DNA from: Nocardioides coralli
Lineage (GTDB): Bacteria; Actinomycetota; Actinomycetes; Propionibacteriales; Nocardioidaceae
Length of the DNA: 64,000 nucleotides
Reading direction: 5' to 3'
Assembly (NCBI RefSeq): GCF_019880385.1
Contig: NZ_CP082273.1
Location: 2,852,001-2,916,000 of the forward strand
Made by a program: the position numbers and the translations under genes. Of the stretch, positions 35,218 through 43,999 are shown piece by piece. Below the pieces are notes generated by a model. That model was given only the letters and a program-made list of their open reading frames with translations. It was not told the DNA's origin and searched no databases. Positions within the stretch are counted from its first letter, which is position 1, and each line of letters begins with the position of its first letter.

Positions 35218-36480
35218 ATGTCAGCAGCCCTGAACCTTCACCCCGAACCCGGTCATCCGGGTGCGATGGTGGTTGCTGTCCACGAGCTGCTGGACGGTGT
35301 CGCCGCGGACCTGCTCGGTCCCAGCGACTTCGCCGGCGTGATCGCCGAGCTCTCGCGGGCCCGGTCGAGACTGCAGGCCCTGGAGCTCAAGCTCGTCGCC
35401 GCCGCCGAGCGGCACCACGTGCCGCGGCTGACAGGCGCCCGGTCCACCGGAGCCTGGGTGGCCCAGCAGACCCGCAGCGACGGGGCGCAGGCCGCACGTG
35501 ACGCCCGACTCGCCCTCGACCTCGACGCTTCCCTGCCCACCACCGCCTCGGCCCTCGGAGCCGGCGAGGTGTCGGCTGCGCACGCAGCGGTCATCGCCGG
35601 TGCCACACGGCAGCTGCCCCCGTCGCTCACCCCCGACCAGCGCCGAGCCGTCGAGCAGCGCCTGGTGGACAAGGCCCGGGTCCTCGACCCGCGGCAGCTG
35701 CGGCGGGTCGCCCGCCGCGCGCTCGAGGCCGTGGAGCGCGACACCTCCGTGGTCGACGCGAACGAGGACGGCATCCTGCGCGACGAGGAGGCCCTGGCGC
35801 TGTCCCGGACCAGACTCACCCTCCACGACAACGGTGACGGGACCACGTCGGGCCACTTCCGGGTCCCGACCCTTGCTGCCACGGTGCTGCGCAAGGTCGT
35901 CGACGCCATGACTGCACCGCGCCGCGGCCGCCTGGGCGCCACCGAGGCCCAAGCGGGCGACCAGCGTCTTGACCGGGATCCCGCGCACGAGCGAGGGCTC
36001 GCCCTGACCACCCTGCTGGAGCACCTCCCCACCGACCGGCTCGCCAGCAAGGTGGCGGCCACCGTCATCGTCAAGCTCGACCTGGACACCCTGCGCGGCC
36101 AGCTCAAGGCTGGCGGCCTCGACACCGACGACCTCGTCTCCGCCGCAGAGGCCCGTCGCCTGGCCTGCAACGCTGGTCTGGTCCCCGCCGTCCTCGACGG
36201 CGCGTCGCAGCTGCTGGACCTCGGGCGCGGCAAGCGTCTCTTCTCCGAGGCACAACGCACCGCCGGCGCCCTCCGGCACACCAGCTGCGCCGCCGACGGG
36301 TGCGACGTCCCGTACGCCTGGGCCGAGCTCCACCACTGGCAGCCCTGGTCCCGCGGCGGTCGTACCGACCTCGAGGACCTGGTGCCTCTCTGCGGGTTCC
36401 ACCACCGCCGCGTCCACGACAGTGGCTACCTCCACCGGCGACTACCCGACGGGTCGATCAGGTTCAGTCGGCGGACGTGA
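35218..36480 (+). CDS. DUF222 and HNH endonuclease domain protein (13E12-like)
   Basis: This 420-residue protein has an N-terminal helical DUF222 domain (RARSRLQALELKLVAAAERHHVPRLTG region to ~290) and a C-terminal HNH nuclease: CAADGCDVPYAWAELHHWQPW, then GGRTDLEDLVPLCGFHHRRVHD. His-His, Asn/Asp-like and His residues of the HNH core and paired Cys are present. These multicopy actinobacterial proteins resemble homing or repair nucleases but have no proven role. The LexA-like box upstream points to DNA-damage induction. Confidence 0.92.
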   Translation: MSAALNLHPEPGHPGAMVVAVHELLDGVAADLLGPSDFAGVIAELSRARSRLQALELKLVAAAERHHVPRLTGARSTGAWVAQQTRSDGAQAARDARLALDLDASLPTTASALGAGEVSAAHAAVIAGATRQLPPSLTPDQRRAVEQRLVDKARVLDPRQLRRVARRALEAVERDTSVVDANEDGILRDEEALALSRTRLTLHDNGDGTTSGHFRVPTLAATVLRKVVDAMTAPRRGRLGATEAQAGDQRLDRDPAHERGLALTTLLEHLPTDRLASKVAATVIVKLDLDTLRGQLKAGGLDTDDLVSAAEARRLACNAGLVPAVLDGASQLLDLGRGKRLFSEAQRTAGALRHTSCAADGCDVPYAWAELHHWQPWSRGGRTDLEDLVPLCGFHHRRVHDSGYLHRRLPDGSIRFSRRT

Positions 36481-36490
36481 GGCACGTAGG

Positions 36491-38176
36491 TCACCGCACG
36501 CGGGCGACCCGGCCCTCGTCCCACACCGGACCGTCGGACTCATAGACCGAGCCGTCGGCGCCGTACACCAGGAAACGGTCGAAGCCGCGCGCGAACCAGC
36601 GGTCGTGGGTGACCGCGAGCACCGTTCCCTCGAACGCCTCGAGCCCCTCCTCCAGCGCCTCGGCGCTCTGGACGTCGAGGTTGTCGGTGGGCTCGTCGAG
36701 CAGGAGCAGCGTCGCGCCCGACAGCTCGAGCAGCAGGATCTGGAACCGTGCCTGCTGACCACCGGAGAGCGACTCGAACCGCTGCTCCCCCGCGTGCGCG
36801 AGCTCGTAGCGGTCGAGCACCCGCGCCGCCTGCTCGCGCCCCATCCCGTCGCGGTGGTCGTCGCCCCGGTGCAGGATCTCGAGCAGGGTGCGACCCATCA
36901 GCTCGGGATGCTCGTGGGTCTGCACGAACCAGCCCGGCCGCACCCGAGCCCCCAGCTTCGCGCGGCCGGTGTGGTTCACCGGCGCCACCGGTACGTCGCC
37001 GACCGGCTGGTGCTCCACGTCGGGGTCGGTGCCGCCGCCGGCGAGCAGCCGCAGGAAGTGCGACTTGCCCGAGCCGTTGCTGCCGAGCACGGCCACCCGC
37101 TCGCCGTACCAGACCTCGAGGTCGAACGGCTTCATCAGGCCCGTGAGCTCGAGGTCCTCGCAGACCACGGCGCGCTTGCCGGTACGGCCGCCCTTCAGCC
37201 GCATCCGCACCTGCTGCTCCCGCGGCTGCTCGGTCGGGGGCCCGGCCTCCTCGAACCTCCGCAGCCGGGTCTGGGCCGCCCGGTAGCGGCTGGCCATGTC
37301 GGAGTTGTAGGCCGCCTTCTGCTTGTACATCAGCATCTGGGCCCGGAGCTTGGCGTGCTCCTCCTCCCAGCGACGGGTCAGCTCCTCGAAGCGCAGGAAG
37401 CGCTCGCGTCGGGCGTCGTGATAGCTCGCGAAGCCACCGGGGTGGGTCCACACCCGGTTGCCCGCGGCGCCGAGCTCGACCGTGACCACCCGCGTCGCGG
37501 TGTTGTCGAGCAGCTCGCGGTCGTGGCTGATGTAGAGGATCGTCTTCTCCGACTCCCGGATCCGGCCCTCGAGCCAGATCTTGCCCGGGACGTCGAGGAA
37601 GTTGTCCGGCTCGTCGAGCAGCAGCACCTCGTCGGGACCCCGCAGCAGGTACTCCAGCACCAGCCGCTTCTGCTCGCCGCCCGAGAGGGTCCGCAGCTCG
37701 CGGTACTTGGCCCGGTCGTAGGACAGGCCGAGACCGGCGATCGTGCACACGTCCCAGGTGACCTCGAGGTCGTAACCACCGGCGTCGGCGTACTCCGCCA
37801 GCGCGGCCGCATAGGCGAGCTGGGTCTTCTCGTCGTCGGTGTCCATCAGCGCCAGCTCGAGGCGGTCCACCTCGGCACGAGCGGTGCGGACGCGCGCCGG
37901 CGCCACCGAGAGCAACAGGTCGGCCACCGTCGGGTCCTCCCCGAGCCCGTGCGCCACCATCTGCCGCATCACGCCGAGCCCGCCGGACCGCGTCACGACG
38001 CCCGCGTGCGGGACCAGGTCGCCCGTGACGATCCGCAGCAGCGTCGTCTTGCCCGCCCCGTTGGCTCCGACCAGTGCCACCTTGGCACCCTCGCCGACCC
38101 GGAAGGAGACGTCGTCGAGCAGGACCCGGCCGTCAGGGAGCTCGTAGCGCACACCGGCGACGTCCACGTGACCCAT
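36491..38176 (-). CDS. ABC-F family ATPase
   Basis: This 561-residue soluble protein has two ABC domains: Walker A GANGAGKTTLL and signature LSGGEQKRL with Walker B LLLDEPDNFLD; then GSNGSGKSHFL, LSGGQQARFQ and LLLDEPTDNLD. The linker (about 240-320) is Arg/Lys-rich and helical. It has no membrane domain. ABC-F proteins act on ribosomes in translation control or antibiotic protection. ATG 38176 is chosen because GACAAT (38184-38189, minus strand) ends 7 nt upstream. Confidence 0.93.
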   Translation of the reverse strand: MGHVDVAGVRYELPDGRVLLDDVSFRVGEGAKVALVGANGAGKTTLLRIVTGDLVPHAGVVTRSGGLGVMRQMVAHGLGEDPTVADLLLSVAPARVRTARAEVDRLELALMDTDDEKTQLAYAAALAEYADAGGYDLEVTWDVCTIAGLGLSYDRAKYRELRTLSGGEQKRLVLEYLLRGPDEVLLLDEPDNFLDVPGKIWLEGRIRESEKTILYISHDRELLDNTATRVVTVELGAAGNRVWTHPGGFASYHDARRERFLRFEELTRRWEEEHAKLRAQMLMYKQKAAYNSDMASRYRAAQTRLRRFEEAGPPTEQPREQQVRMRLKGGRTGKRAVVCEDLELTGLMKPFDLEVWYGERVAVLGSNGSGKSHFLRLLAGGGTDPDVEHQPVGDVPVAPVNHTGRAKLGARVRPGWFVQTHEHPELMGRTLLEILHRGDDHRDGMGREQAARVLDRYELAHAGEQRFESLSGGQQARFQILLLELSGATLLLLDEPTDNLDVQSAEALEEGLEAFEGTVLAVTHDRWFARGFDRFLVYGADGSVYESDGPVWDEGRVARVR

Positions 38177-38183
38177 GGCCGTC

Positions 38184-38189
38184 ATTGTC
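38184..38189 (-). promoter_or_regulatory. -10-like hexamer of the ABC-F gene
   Basis: GACAAT on the minus strand ends 7 nt before ATG 38176, matching the leaderless pattern of other genes in the window. Confidence 0.4.
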
Positions 38190-38220
38190 CGGGGTGGCGA
38201 CAGCACCGCGCACCCGGGTT

Positions 38221-39012
38221 TCAGACGAGCGTGACCTCGACGCCCGCAGCCCGGAGGTCCGCCACCACGTCCTCCGGCGCCTCCCGGTCGGTGATCAGCT
38301 CCTGGACTCGGTCGAGCCCGCAGATGACCGAGAGCGACACCCGGCCGAGCTTGTGGGCGGCGGCGACCACCGTGACCCGCTGCGCGCGCTCCGCCATCTC
38401 GGCGTTGATGACCGACTCGCCGAGGTGATGGCAGCTGGCCCCCTGGAGGTTCAGGGCGTCCACCCCGAGGAACAGCTCGTCGACCAGCAGGTCGCGCAGC
38501 ACCCGGCTGGCGAACGGTCCGTGCAGCTCGTAGGACTGCGGCCGGGCCACGCCCCCGATCACCACGGTGCGGATGCTCGGCCGCAGCACCATCTCGCCGG
38601 CGATGTTGAGGGCGTTGGTGACGATGGTGACCGCGTCGGCCTCGGCCTCCTGGACGTCGGGGCGCGCGCTGAGGTGCCGCGCCACGGCGGTCGTCGTGGT
38701 CCCCCCGTTGAACGCCACCACCGTGCCCACCCGGATCCGTCCGGCGGCCTCCGCCGCGATCCGCTCCCGCGGGTCGTCCGAGGTGGTGCGGTAGCGGGCC
38801 GGGAGGTCGTAGGCGACCGACGTCGCCACGACACCACCGTGCGTGCGGGTGGCGAGCTGCCGGCGGGCCAGCTCGCCGAAGTCGCGTCGGACGGTGGCCG
38901 CCGAGACGCCCAGCAGCTCGGCTGCCTCGCTGACCGAGAGTCGCCGGCGGGCGGCGAGCGCGTCGAGCAGCAGTCGCCACCGCGTCGCCTGGTCCGGGCC
39001 CTGCGTCGTCAT
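38221..39012 (-). CDS. DeoR family transcriptional regulator
   Basis: This 263-residue protein has an N-terminal winged helix (RRRLSVSEAAELLGVSAATVRRDFGELARRQL) and a DeoR sugar-phosphate sensor domain (GTVVAFNGGTTTTAVARHL, VIGGVARPQSYELHGPFA). DeoR regulators usually repress sugar operons and respond to phosphorylated intermediates. It is the second gene of a leftward pair that diverges from the amino-sugar operon at 41038, so it is the likely regulator of that operon, similar to AgaR. Confidence 0.92.
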   Translation of the reverse strand: MTTQGPDQATRWRLLLDALAARRRLSVSEAAELLGVSAATVRRDFGELARRQLATRTHGGVVATSVAYDLPARYRTTSDDPRERIAAEAAGRIRVGTVVAFNGGTTTTAVARHLSARPDVQEAEADAVTIVTNALNIAGEMVLRPSIRTVVIGGVARPQSYELHGPFASRVLRDLLVDELFLGVDALNLQGASCHHLGESVINAEMAERAQRVTVVAAAHKLGRVSLSVICGLDRVQELITDREAPEDVVADLRAAGVEVTLV

Positions 39013-40955
39013 CTCGTCCCTTCCTCGCGAACCATCCGGAAGTCCAGGTGCGGCGGCACCGGCTGGTCCGGCCGCACCCGAGCCCAGAGCTCGTCGAGGT
39101 CGCGAGCTCCCTCCGCCAGGTCCGGCACCTCCAGATCATCCATGATCGCCGCGGCGTCCGCCGATCTCCCGAGGTCCGCGAGGGCGCGGGCCCGGAGCAG
39201 TCGGGTGCGGCCGTGGTGGCGTACGCCGTCAGGCAGCTCCTCGACGACCTCCAGGCAGTCCTCGGGCCGGCCGAGGTCGAGCAACAGCTCGAGCTGCTCG
39301 GTCGCGGGTGTCCGCGCCTCGGGGTCGAGCCGGCGTGCGGTCGTGTAGTGCTCCACCGCGGCCTCGGTCCGTCCCTGGGCCAGCGCCACCTGGGCCTGGC
39401 CTCGCTCGGCGACGGCGGTCGGCCGGAGCGCGGCAGACCGGCGGTAGCGCTCCTCCGCCTCGTCGAGTCGACCGCGGAGGTGCTCGTTGACGGCGATCGC
39501 GAGGTCGACCCACCAATGGGCGGGCCGGGCGCGGAGGACGGCGAGCCAGCGGTCCGAGACCGGGGGCACCGTGCGCGCGGGGGCCAGCGCATCTAGTCGC
39601 TCGTCAGGCTCGTCACGCAGCACCGCGACCGCGACCGCACTGGTGTCGTCGACCTCGGCGAACGGGAGTGCCGCGCGATGCTGCCAGTCACCCCCGCGCA
39701 GCAGCACCTCGGCGTGCCCCCAGCCGCTGCCGTGCGCCAGCACCTCGTCGGGAGCGCGGTCCGCGACCTCGCCGAGCCACCGCCGATGGTGCCGTTCGAG
39801 CGCGGCCGGCCGACCCGCGCCGTGGGCCACCTCCGCGGCGGCGGCACAGGCGTCGTCGTAGGGTCCGGCCACCACCTCCGGCTCGAGCCGGAGCGGCTCG
39901 AAGGTCTCCGTCCACGAGACGCTCGCGCCACCGGGGAGGACGTCGTGCTCCAGCTGTGTCGGGCACGCGCCGGCCTGGATCTCGCAGTAGCGGCGGTCAG
40001 GACCGCTCAGCCACTCCTGCCACCGTGTGCCACCGGGGCCGGCACCCCACACGAAGAGCTTCCGGCCGGCCAATCGGTCGGTCGAGGTCTGCAGGAGCCC
40101 GAGGCCGTCGGCCTCCACGGCCGCGACCAGCCGACCGGACCGGTCGCCGACGTCGAAGAAGTAGTCAGCTGCGTGCACCGAGGCGCCGGGACGGCTGACA
40201 TCGACACCATCGCCGTCCGGGACCGGGAAGGCGACACGGTCGAGCGCGCCGTCGTACGCCGTGCGCCAGGCGTGCTCGGCGGGGCAGAGGACGCGCGTGC
40301 CGGGCGTCTCGGGCACCGCGATGTTGGTCCAGTAGTAGAGCGGCTTCGCCTCGGGGTCGGGGTTGAGGACGCGGGTCGAGGCGACCAGCCTCGACCCCTC
40401 CAGCCCGAGGTCCACCTGGAGGACCAGGTCGCGGGTCCGCTCCCACTCCCACAGCCGCAGGGCGTCCCCGTCCGGCAGGTGCAGCACCGCGGCGTGCACC
40501 GGCCGCGTGCTCAGGCAGGTGTGGCCGGTCGACCCGAGGTTCCACTCGATGCCGCCGGCGAACCAGGCGTCGGTGAGCCCGAAGTTCGCGAACCGGAGCA
40601 CGGGGTTCCGGTGGAGCAGCTCGCGGCCGGACCGCTCGTCGCGCAGCGACCACACCCGACCTCCGAGCCCCGGCAGCACGGTCGCGGTGAGCACGCCGTT
40701 GGTCAGCTCGAGGGCGGGGAGCGTCTGCGGCGTCGTACGCCGGTCGTAGCCGTTGAACCGCGCGTAGGGCAGAGCCGTCGCGAGCCGGCCGTAGGAGACC
40801 CGCTCCCTCATGTCGGCGGGGGCCGTGGGGTCCAGCCGTGGCACCGGCAGGGCGCGGACCGCGCCGAGATGGGGGAAGGGGTCCTCCTCGCCCACCGGGG
40901 AGCCCGGCACCGTCAGCTGGGTGGGACGCACCCGCACAGCAGTCACACCTGTCAC
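39009..40955 (-). CDS. DUF5107 domain protein with C-terminal TPR-like repeats
   Basis: This 648-residue cytosolic protein has a long beta-rich N-terminal half (TATVLPGLGGRVWSLRD, FAGGIEWNLGSTGHT, PLYYWTNIAVPE) that resembles the mutarotase-like DUF5107 fold, then a helical half from ~430 with TPR-like pairs (AEERYRRSAALRPTAVAERG, VEHYTTARRLDPEA). Its function is not established; the fold and site suggest a carbohydrate substrate. It is coupled to the DeoR gene by ATGA. GTG 40955 follows an AAGGGGA purine run; GTG 40946 is also possible. Confidence 0.82.
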   Translation of the reverse strand: MTGVTAVRVRPTQLTVPGSPVGEEDPFPHLGAVRALPVPRLDPTAPADMRERVSYGRLATALPYARFNGYDRRTTPQTLPALELTNGVLTATVLPGLGGRVWSLRDERSGRELLHRNPVLRFANFGLTDAWFAGGIEWNLGSTGHTCLSTRPVHAAVLHLPDGDALRLWEWERTRDLVLQVDLGLEGSRLVASTRVLNPDPEAKPLYYWTNIAVPETPGTRVLCPAEHAWRTAYDGALDRVAFPVPDGDGVDVSRPGASVHAADYFFDVGDRSGRLVAAVEADGLGLLQTSTDRLAGRKLFVWGAGPGGTRWQEWLSGPDRRYCEIQAGACPTQLEHDVLPGGASVSWTETFEPLRLEPEVVAGPYDDACAAAAEVAHGAGRPAALERHHRRWLGEVADRAPDEVLAHGSGWGHAEVLLRGGDWQHRAALPFAEVDDTSAVAVAVLRDEPDERLDALAPARTVPPVSDRWLAVLRARPAHWWVDLAIAVNEHLRGRLDEAEERYRRSAALRPTAVAERGQAQVALAQGRTEAAVEHYTTARRLDPEARTPATEQLELLLDLGRPEDCLEVVEELPDGVRHHGRTRLLRARALADLGRSADAAAIMDDLEVPDLAEGARDLDELWARVRPDQPVPPHLDFRMVREEGTR

Positions 40956-40977
40956 GTCCCCTTCTCTCGGTGATTGA

Positions 40978-41020
40978 TTCTGCTCATCTGATCGGGTGGA
41001 TTGACAGTACCAATCAATCC
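40978..41020. promoter_or_regulatory. Candidate DeoR operator region between divergent units
   Basis: TTCTGCTCATCTGATCGGG (40978-40996) is followed by a perfect 7-bp inverted repeat GGATTGA (40998-41004)/TCAATCC (41014-41020). GATTGAT also occurs at 40973. The first element recurs in split form before the receptor gene at 49128-49162, so a shared regulator is inferred. Confidence 0.5.
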
Positions 41021-41023
41021 CAC

Positions 41024-41028
41024 GGAGG
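41024..41028 (+). promoter_or_regulatory. Ribosome binding site of the SIS isomerase gene
   Basis: GGAGG, 9 nt before GTG 41038; the operon therefore has a leader, unlike many neighbours. Confidence 0.55.
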
Positions 41029-41037
41029 ATTGGCGCC

Positions 41038-41964
41038 GTGACCTCCACCCTCGCCACCCCCGGTGCCGGCGGCCTTGCCGCCGAGGTGTCCACCCAGCCC
41101 GACAACTGGCTGGAGGCGGCCGACCTCGCCCACGACCACCGCGAAGTGCTGCCCCGGCCCGGAGAGCGGGTGGCGGTCCTCGGGTGCGGGAGCTCGCTCT
41201 ACGTCGCCCGGGCGGTGGCCGCGCTCCGCGAGTCGCTCGGTCACGGTGAGACCGACGCCTGGCCGGCCGGCGACCCGGTGCTGGACCGGCCCTACGACCG
41301 CGTCATCGGCATCAGCCGGTCGGGCACCACGACGGAGGTGCTCACCGCCCTCGACGGCCTGCGCGACCGGGTGCCGGTCACCGTCGTGACCGCCGACCCC
41401 CGTACCCCGATCGCCGACCTGGGCGAGGTGATCTCCCTCGAGCACGTCGACGAGGAGGCGGTCGTCCAGTCGCGCACGGCCACCACGGCCCTGGCCATGT
41501 TCCGCTGGCACCTCGGCCACGACCTCCGCGAGGCGGCAGAGCAGGCGCGCGAGGTGCTGGCCATCGACGACGAGCAGCTCGCCGAGGAGACCCTCGCCGC
41601 CGTCCGCCACGCCGAGCAGATCGCGTTCGTCGCGATGGGGTGGGGCTTCGGGCTCGCGGAGGAGGCCTCGCTCAAGCTGAAGGAGTCCACCCAGTCCTGG
41701 ACGGAGTCCTACCACCAGACCGAGTTCCGCCACGGGCCGATCTCCATCTCCGCACCGGGCCGCGCGGTCTGGGCCCTGGACGAGCTGATCCCCGACTTCG
41801 CGCGCGACGTGGCTCGCACCGGCGCCGCCCTCGTGGCCCACGAGCGCGACCCGATGGCCGAGCTCGTGCTCGTGCACCGCCTCTGCCTGCTCCGGGCCGC
41901 CGACCGCGGCCTCGACGCCGGCCAGCCGCGCAACCTCGAGCGATCCATCATCCTTGACTCGTGA
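41038..41964 (+). CDS. agaS: SIS-domain sugar-phosphate isomerase/deaminase, AgaS-like
   Basis: This 308-residue protein has two SIS modules without a glutaminase domain: VAVLGCGSSLYVARAV and VIGISRSGTTTEVL in the first, AFVAMGWGFGLAEEASLKLKE and ESYHQTEFRHGPIS in the second, ending RNLERSIILDS. It matches AgaS, which deaminates and isomerises galactosamine-6-phosphate to tagatose-6-phosphate. The kinase and aldolase downstream fit that step. It starts a five-gene operon in which every junction is a 4-bp overlap. Confidence 0.82.
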   Translation: MTSTLATPGAGGLAAEVSTQPDNWLEAADLAHDHREVLPRPGERVAVLGCGSSLYVARAVAALRESLGHGETDAWPAGDPVLDRPYDRVIGISRSGTTTEVLTALDGLRDRVPVTVVTADPRTPIADLGEVISLEHVDEEAVVQSRTATTALAMFRWHLGHDLREAAEQAREVLAIDDEQLAEETLAAVRHAEQIAFVAMGWGFGLAEEASLKLKESTQSWTESYHQTEFRHGPISISAPGRAVWALDELIPDFARDVARTGAALVAHERDPMAELVLVHRLCLLRAADRGLDAGQPRNLERSIILDS

Positions 41965-42860
41965 CGACGCCCCTCGCGCTCGCCGTCGACGTCGGCGGCA
42001 CCACCATCAAGGGTGAGCTGGTCGACCGCGACGGCACGGTGGTCGCCGCCGAGCGCGCCCCCACGCCCCCGGGCGAGTCGGCGCGCGAGGCCATCGGCCG
42101 GCTCGGCGACCGCCTGCTCGGCACCGCCGCCGGTCCCGTCCGCGGCGCCGGCGTCGTGGTGCCCGGCATCGTCGACGCGACGCACGGCGTGGCGACCTAC
42201 AGCGCCAACATCGGCTGGCGGGACCTGGCGCTCGCCGAGCCGTTGGCGACCCGCTGGCAGCTGCCGGTGCGGCTGGGGCACGACGTCGCCTCGGCCGCGG
42301 TCGCCGAGATCCGGTACGGCGCGGGCCGCGGTGAGACCGACGTCTGCTTCGTCGTCATCGGCACCGGTGTCGCGGCGGTGGTGGTCGCGGGCGGCCGGGT
42401 GGTCACCGGTCACCACGGGGAGATCGCCGAGATCGGCCACCTCGCCGTGCGTCCCGGTCACCCCTGCCCGTGCGGCGGCGACGGGTGCCTGGAGGCGGTG
42501 GCGTCGGCCTCGGCCATCGCCCGCTCCTACGCCGACCGCTCCGGCGAGCAGGTCGCCGGAGCCGCCGAGGTCGTCGCACGGTTGGACGTCGACCCCCGGG
42601 CCCGCGAGGTGTGGCAGGAGGCGGTCGAGGCGCTGGCCGACGGGCTCGCCGTGCTGGCGACCGTGGTCGCGCCCGAGCTGATCGTCGTCGGCGGCGGCCT
42701 CAGCGTCGCCGGTCTGCGGCTGGTCGAGACGCTCGAGCGCGAGCTCGCGCGCCGTACCCGCGTGGTGGCGCCCGCCCGCGTCACGGTGGCCCAGCTGGGT
42801 CCTCGTGCCGGTGTGGTCGGCGCCGGCATGCTGGCCTTCGAACCCTGGACGACGACGTGA
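41961..42860 (+). CDS. ROK family sugar kinase
   Basis: This 299-residue protein has the ATP phosphate loop LAVDVGGTTIKGELV, the catalytic GHDVASAAVAE region and the zinc motif GHPCPCGGDGCLEAVAS of ROK kinases, plus LIVVGGGLSVAG. ROK enzymes phosphorylate glucose, GlcNAc, ManNAc or fructose. Here an amino sugar or an N-acetyl amino sugar is inferred from the operon. GTG 41961 overlaps the agaS stop by 4 bp. Confidence 0.9.
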   Translation: MTTPLALAVDVGGTTIKGELVDRDGTVVAAERAPTPPGESAREAIGRLGDRLLGTAAGPVRGAGVVVPGIVDATHGVATYSANIGWRDLALAEPLATRWQLPVRLGHDVASAAVAEIRYGAGRGETDVCFVVIGTGVAAVVVAGGRVVTGHHGEIAEIGHLAVRPGHPCPCGGDGCLEAVASASAIARSYADRSGEQVAGAAEVVARLDVDPRAREVWQEAVEALADGLAVLATVVAPELIVVGGGLSVAGLRLVETLERELARRTRVVAPARVTVAQLGPRAGVVGAGMLAFEPWTTT

Positions 42861-43999
42861 CGGGCCGGGTGCTCGGCGGCCGGGTGGTGCTCCCCGAGCA
42901 GGTGATCCCGGACGGGGTCGTGGAGATCGCCGGCGACACCCTCGGCTTCGTCGGTGACCGGCGGGACTGGCAGGGCGAGCAGCCCGCCCCCGTGGGGACC
43001 ATCGTGCCGGGCTACGTCGACGTGCACTGCCACGGCGGTGGTGGTCACAGCGTCACGACCGGCTCGCCCGAGGACGTCCGCAGAACCGCCGCTCACCACC
43101 TGGCGCGTGGGACCACGACGATGCTCGCGTCCCTGGTCAGCGCCGCGACCGACGACATCACCCAGGCGGTCGCGGCCATCCGGCAGGTCGTCGAGGAGGG
43201 CGGCACCGTGGCTGGGAGCCACCTCGAGGGCCCCTACCTCGGCCGCGACCACTGCGGCGCCCACGACCCCTCCCAGCTCGCGGAGCCCGACGTCGCGACC
43301 GTGCGCTCGTGGCTCCGCACCGGTGGCGGCTCGGTCCGGATGCTGACGATCGCGCCCGAGCTGCCGGGGGCCGGCGACGTCGCCGCCGTCCTCGCCGAGG
43401 CAGGGGTGGTCGTGGCCGCCGGGCACACCGATGCCGACGTCGACACCGTCGCCGAGACCCTCGCCGGCCCCGCCGGCCTGGTGACCCACCTGTTCAACGG
43501 CATGGCGCCGCTGCACCACCGCGAGCCCGGACCCGTGGCCGCTGCTCTGACCGCCCTGGCCCGGGGGACGACCCGCGTCGAGCTGATCGCCGACGGGGTC
43601 CACCTGGCCGACGCCACGGCGGCCATGGTCTTCGCGCTCGCGCCGCCCGACGGGGTCGTGCTCGTCAGCGACGCCATGGCCGCCGCCGGCATGCCTGACG
43701 GTGACTACCGACTGGGACCGCTCACCGTCCGGGTCCAGGACGCGATCGCCTGGACGACGGGTGAGAAGCGCTCGATCGCCGGATCGACCGCGCACCTCGC
43801 CGACGTCGTCCGCCGGTGTGTCGTCCACGCCGGGATCGACCCCGTGGCCGTGGTGCGCGCTGCCTCCACCACACCCGCGACGCTGCTCGGTCTATCCGAC
43901 CGAGGGCGCCTGGGGACCGGCCTGCGGGCTGATGTCCTGACGCTCGACGGAGACTGGCGCGTGACCGCGGTCCTCCGGGGCGGGGAGCCGGTCGCGTGA
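42857..43999 (+). CDS. nagA: N-acetylhexosamine-6-phosphate deacetylase
   Basis: This 380-residue amidohydrolase removes acetate from GlcNAc-6-P or GalNAc-6-P. Metal and catalytic residues are visible: H57 and H59 in VDVHCHGGGGH, E124 in SHLEGPYLG, H190 in AAGHTDAD, H211 in VTHLFNGM and D272 in LVSDAMAAAG. With the AgaS-like gene it could equally be called AgaA. GTG 42857 overlaps the kinase stop by 4 bp. Confidence 0.95.
   Translation: MTGRVLGGRVVLPEQVIPDGVVEIAGDTLGFVGDRRDWQGEQPAPVGTIVPGYVDVHCHGGGGHSVTTGSPEDVRRTAAHHLARGTTTMLASLVSAATDDITQAVAAIRQVVEEGGTVAGSHLEGPYLGRDHCGAHDPSQLAEPDVATVRSWLRTGGGSVRMLTIAPELPGAGDVAAVLAEAGVVVAAGHTDADVDTVAETLAGPAGLVTHLFNGMAPLHHREPGPVAAALTALARGTTRVELIADGVHLADATAAMVFALAPPDGVVLVSDAMAAAGMPDGDYRLGPLTVRVQDAIAWTTGEKRSIAGSTAHLADVVRRCVVHAGIDPVAVVRAASTTPATLLGLSDRGRLGTGLRADVLTLDGDWRVTAVLRGGEPVA

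Noticed and set aside
38177..39592. Upstream extension of the ABC-F frame to about 1030 residues
   Set aside because: The added sequence is antisense-like over the DeoR and DUF5107 genes and has no domain; ATG 38176 begins at the first ABC strand.
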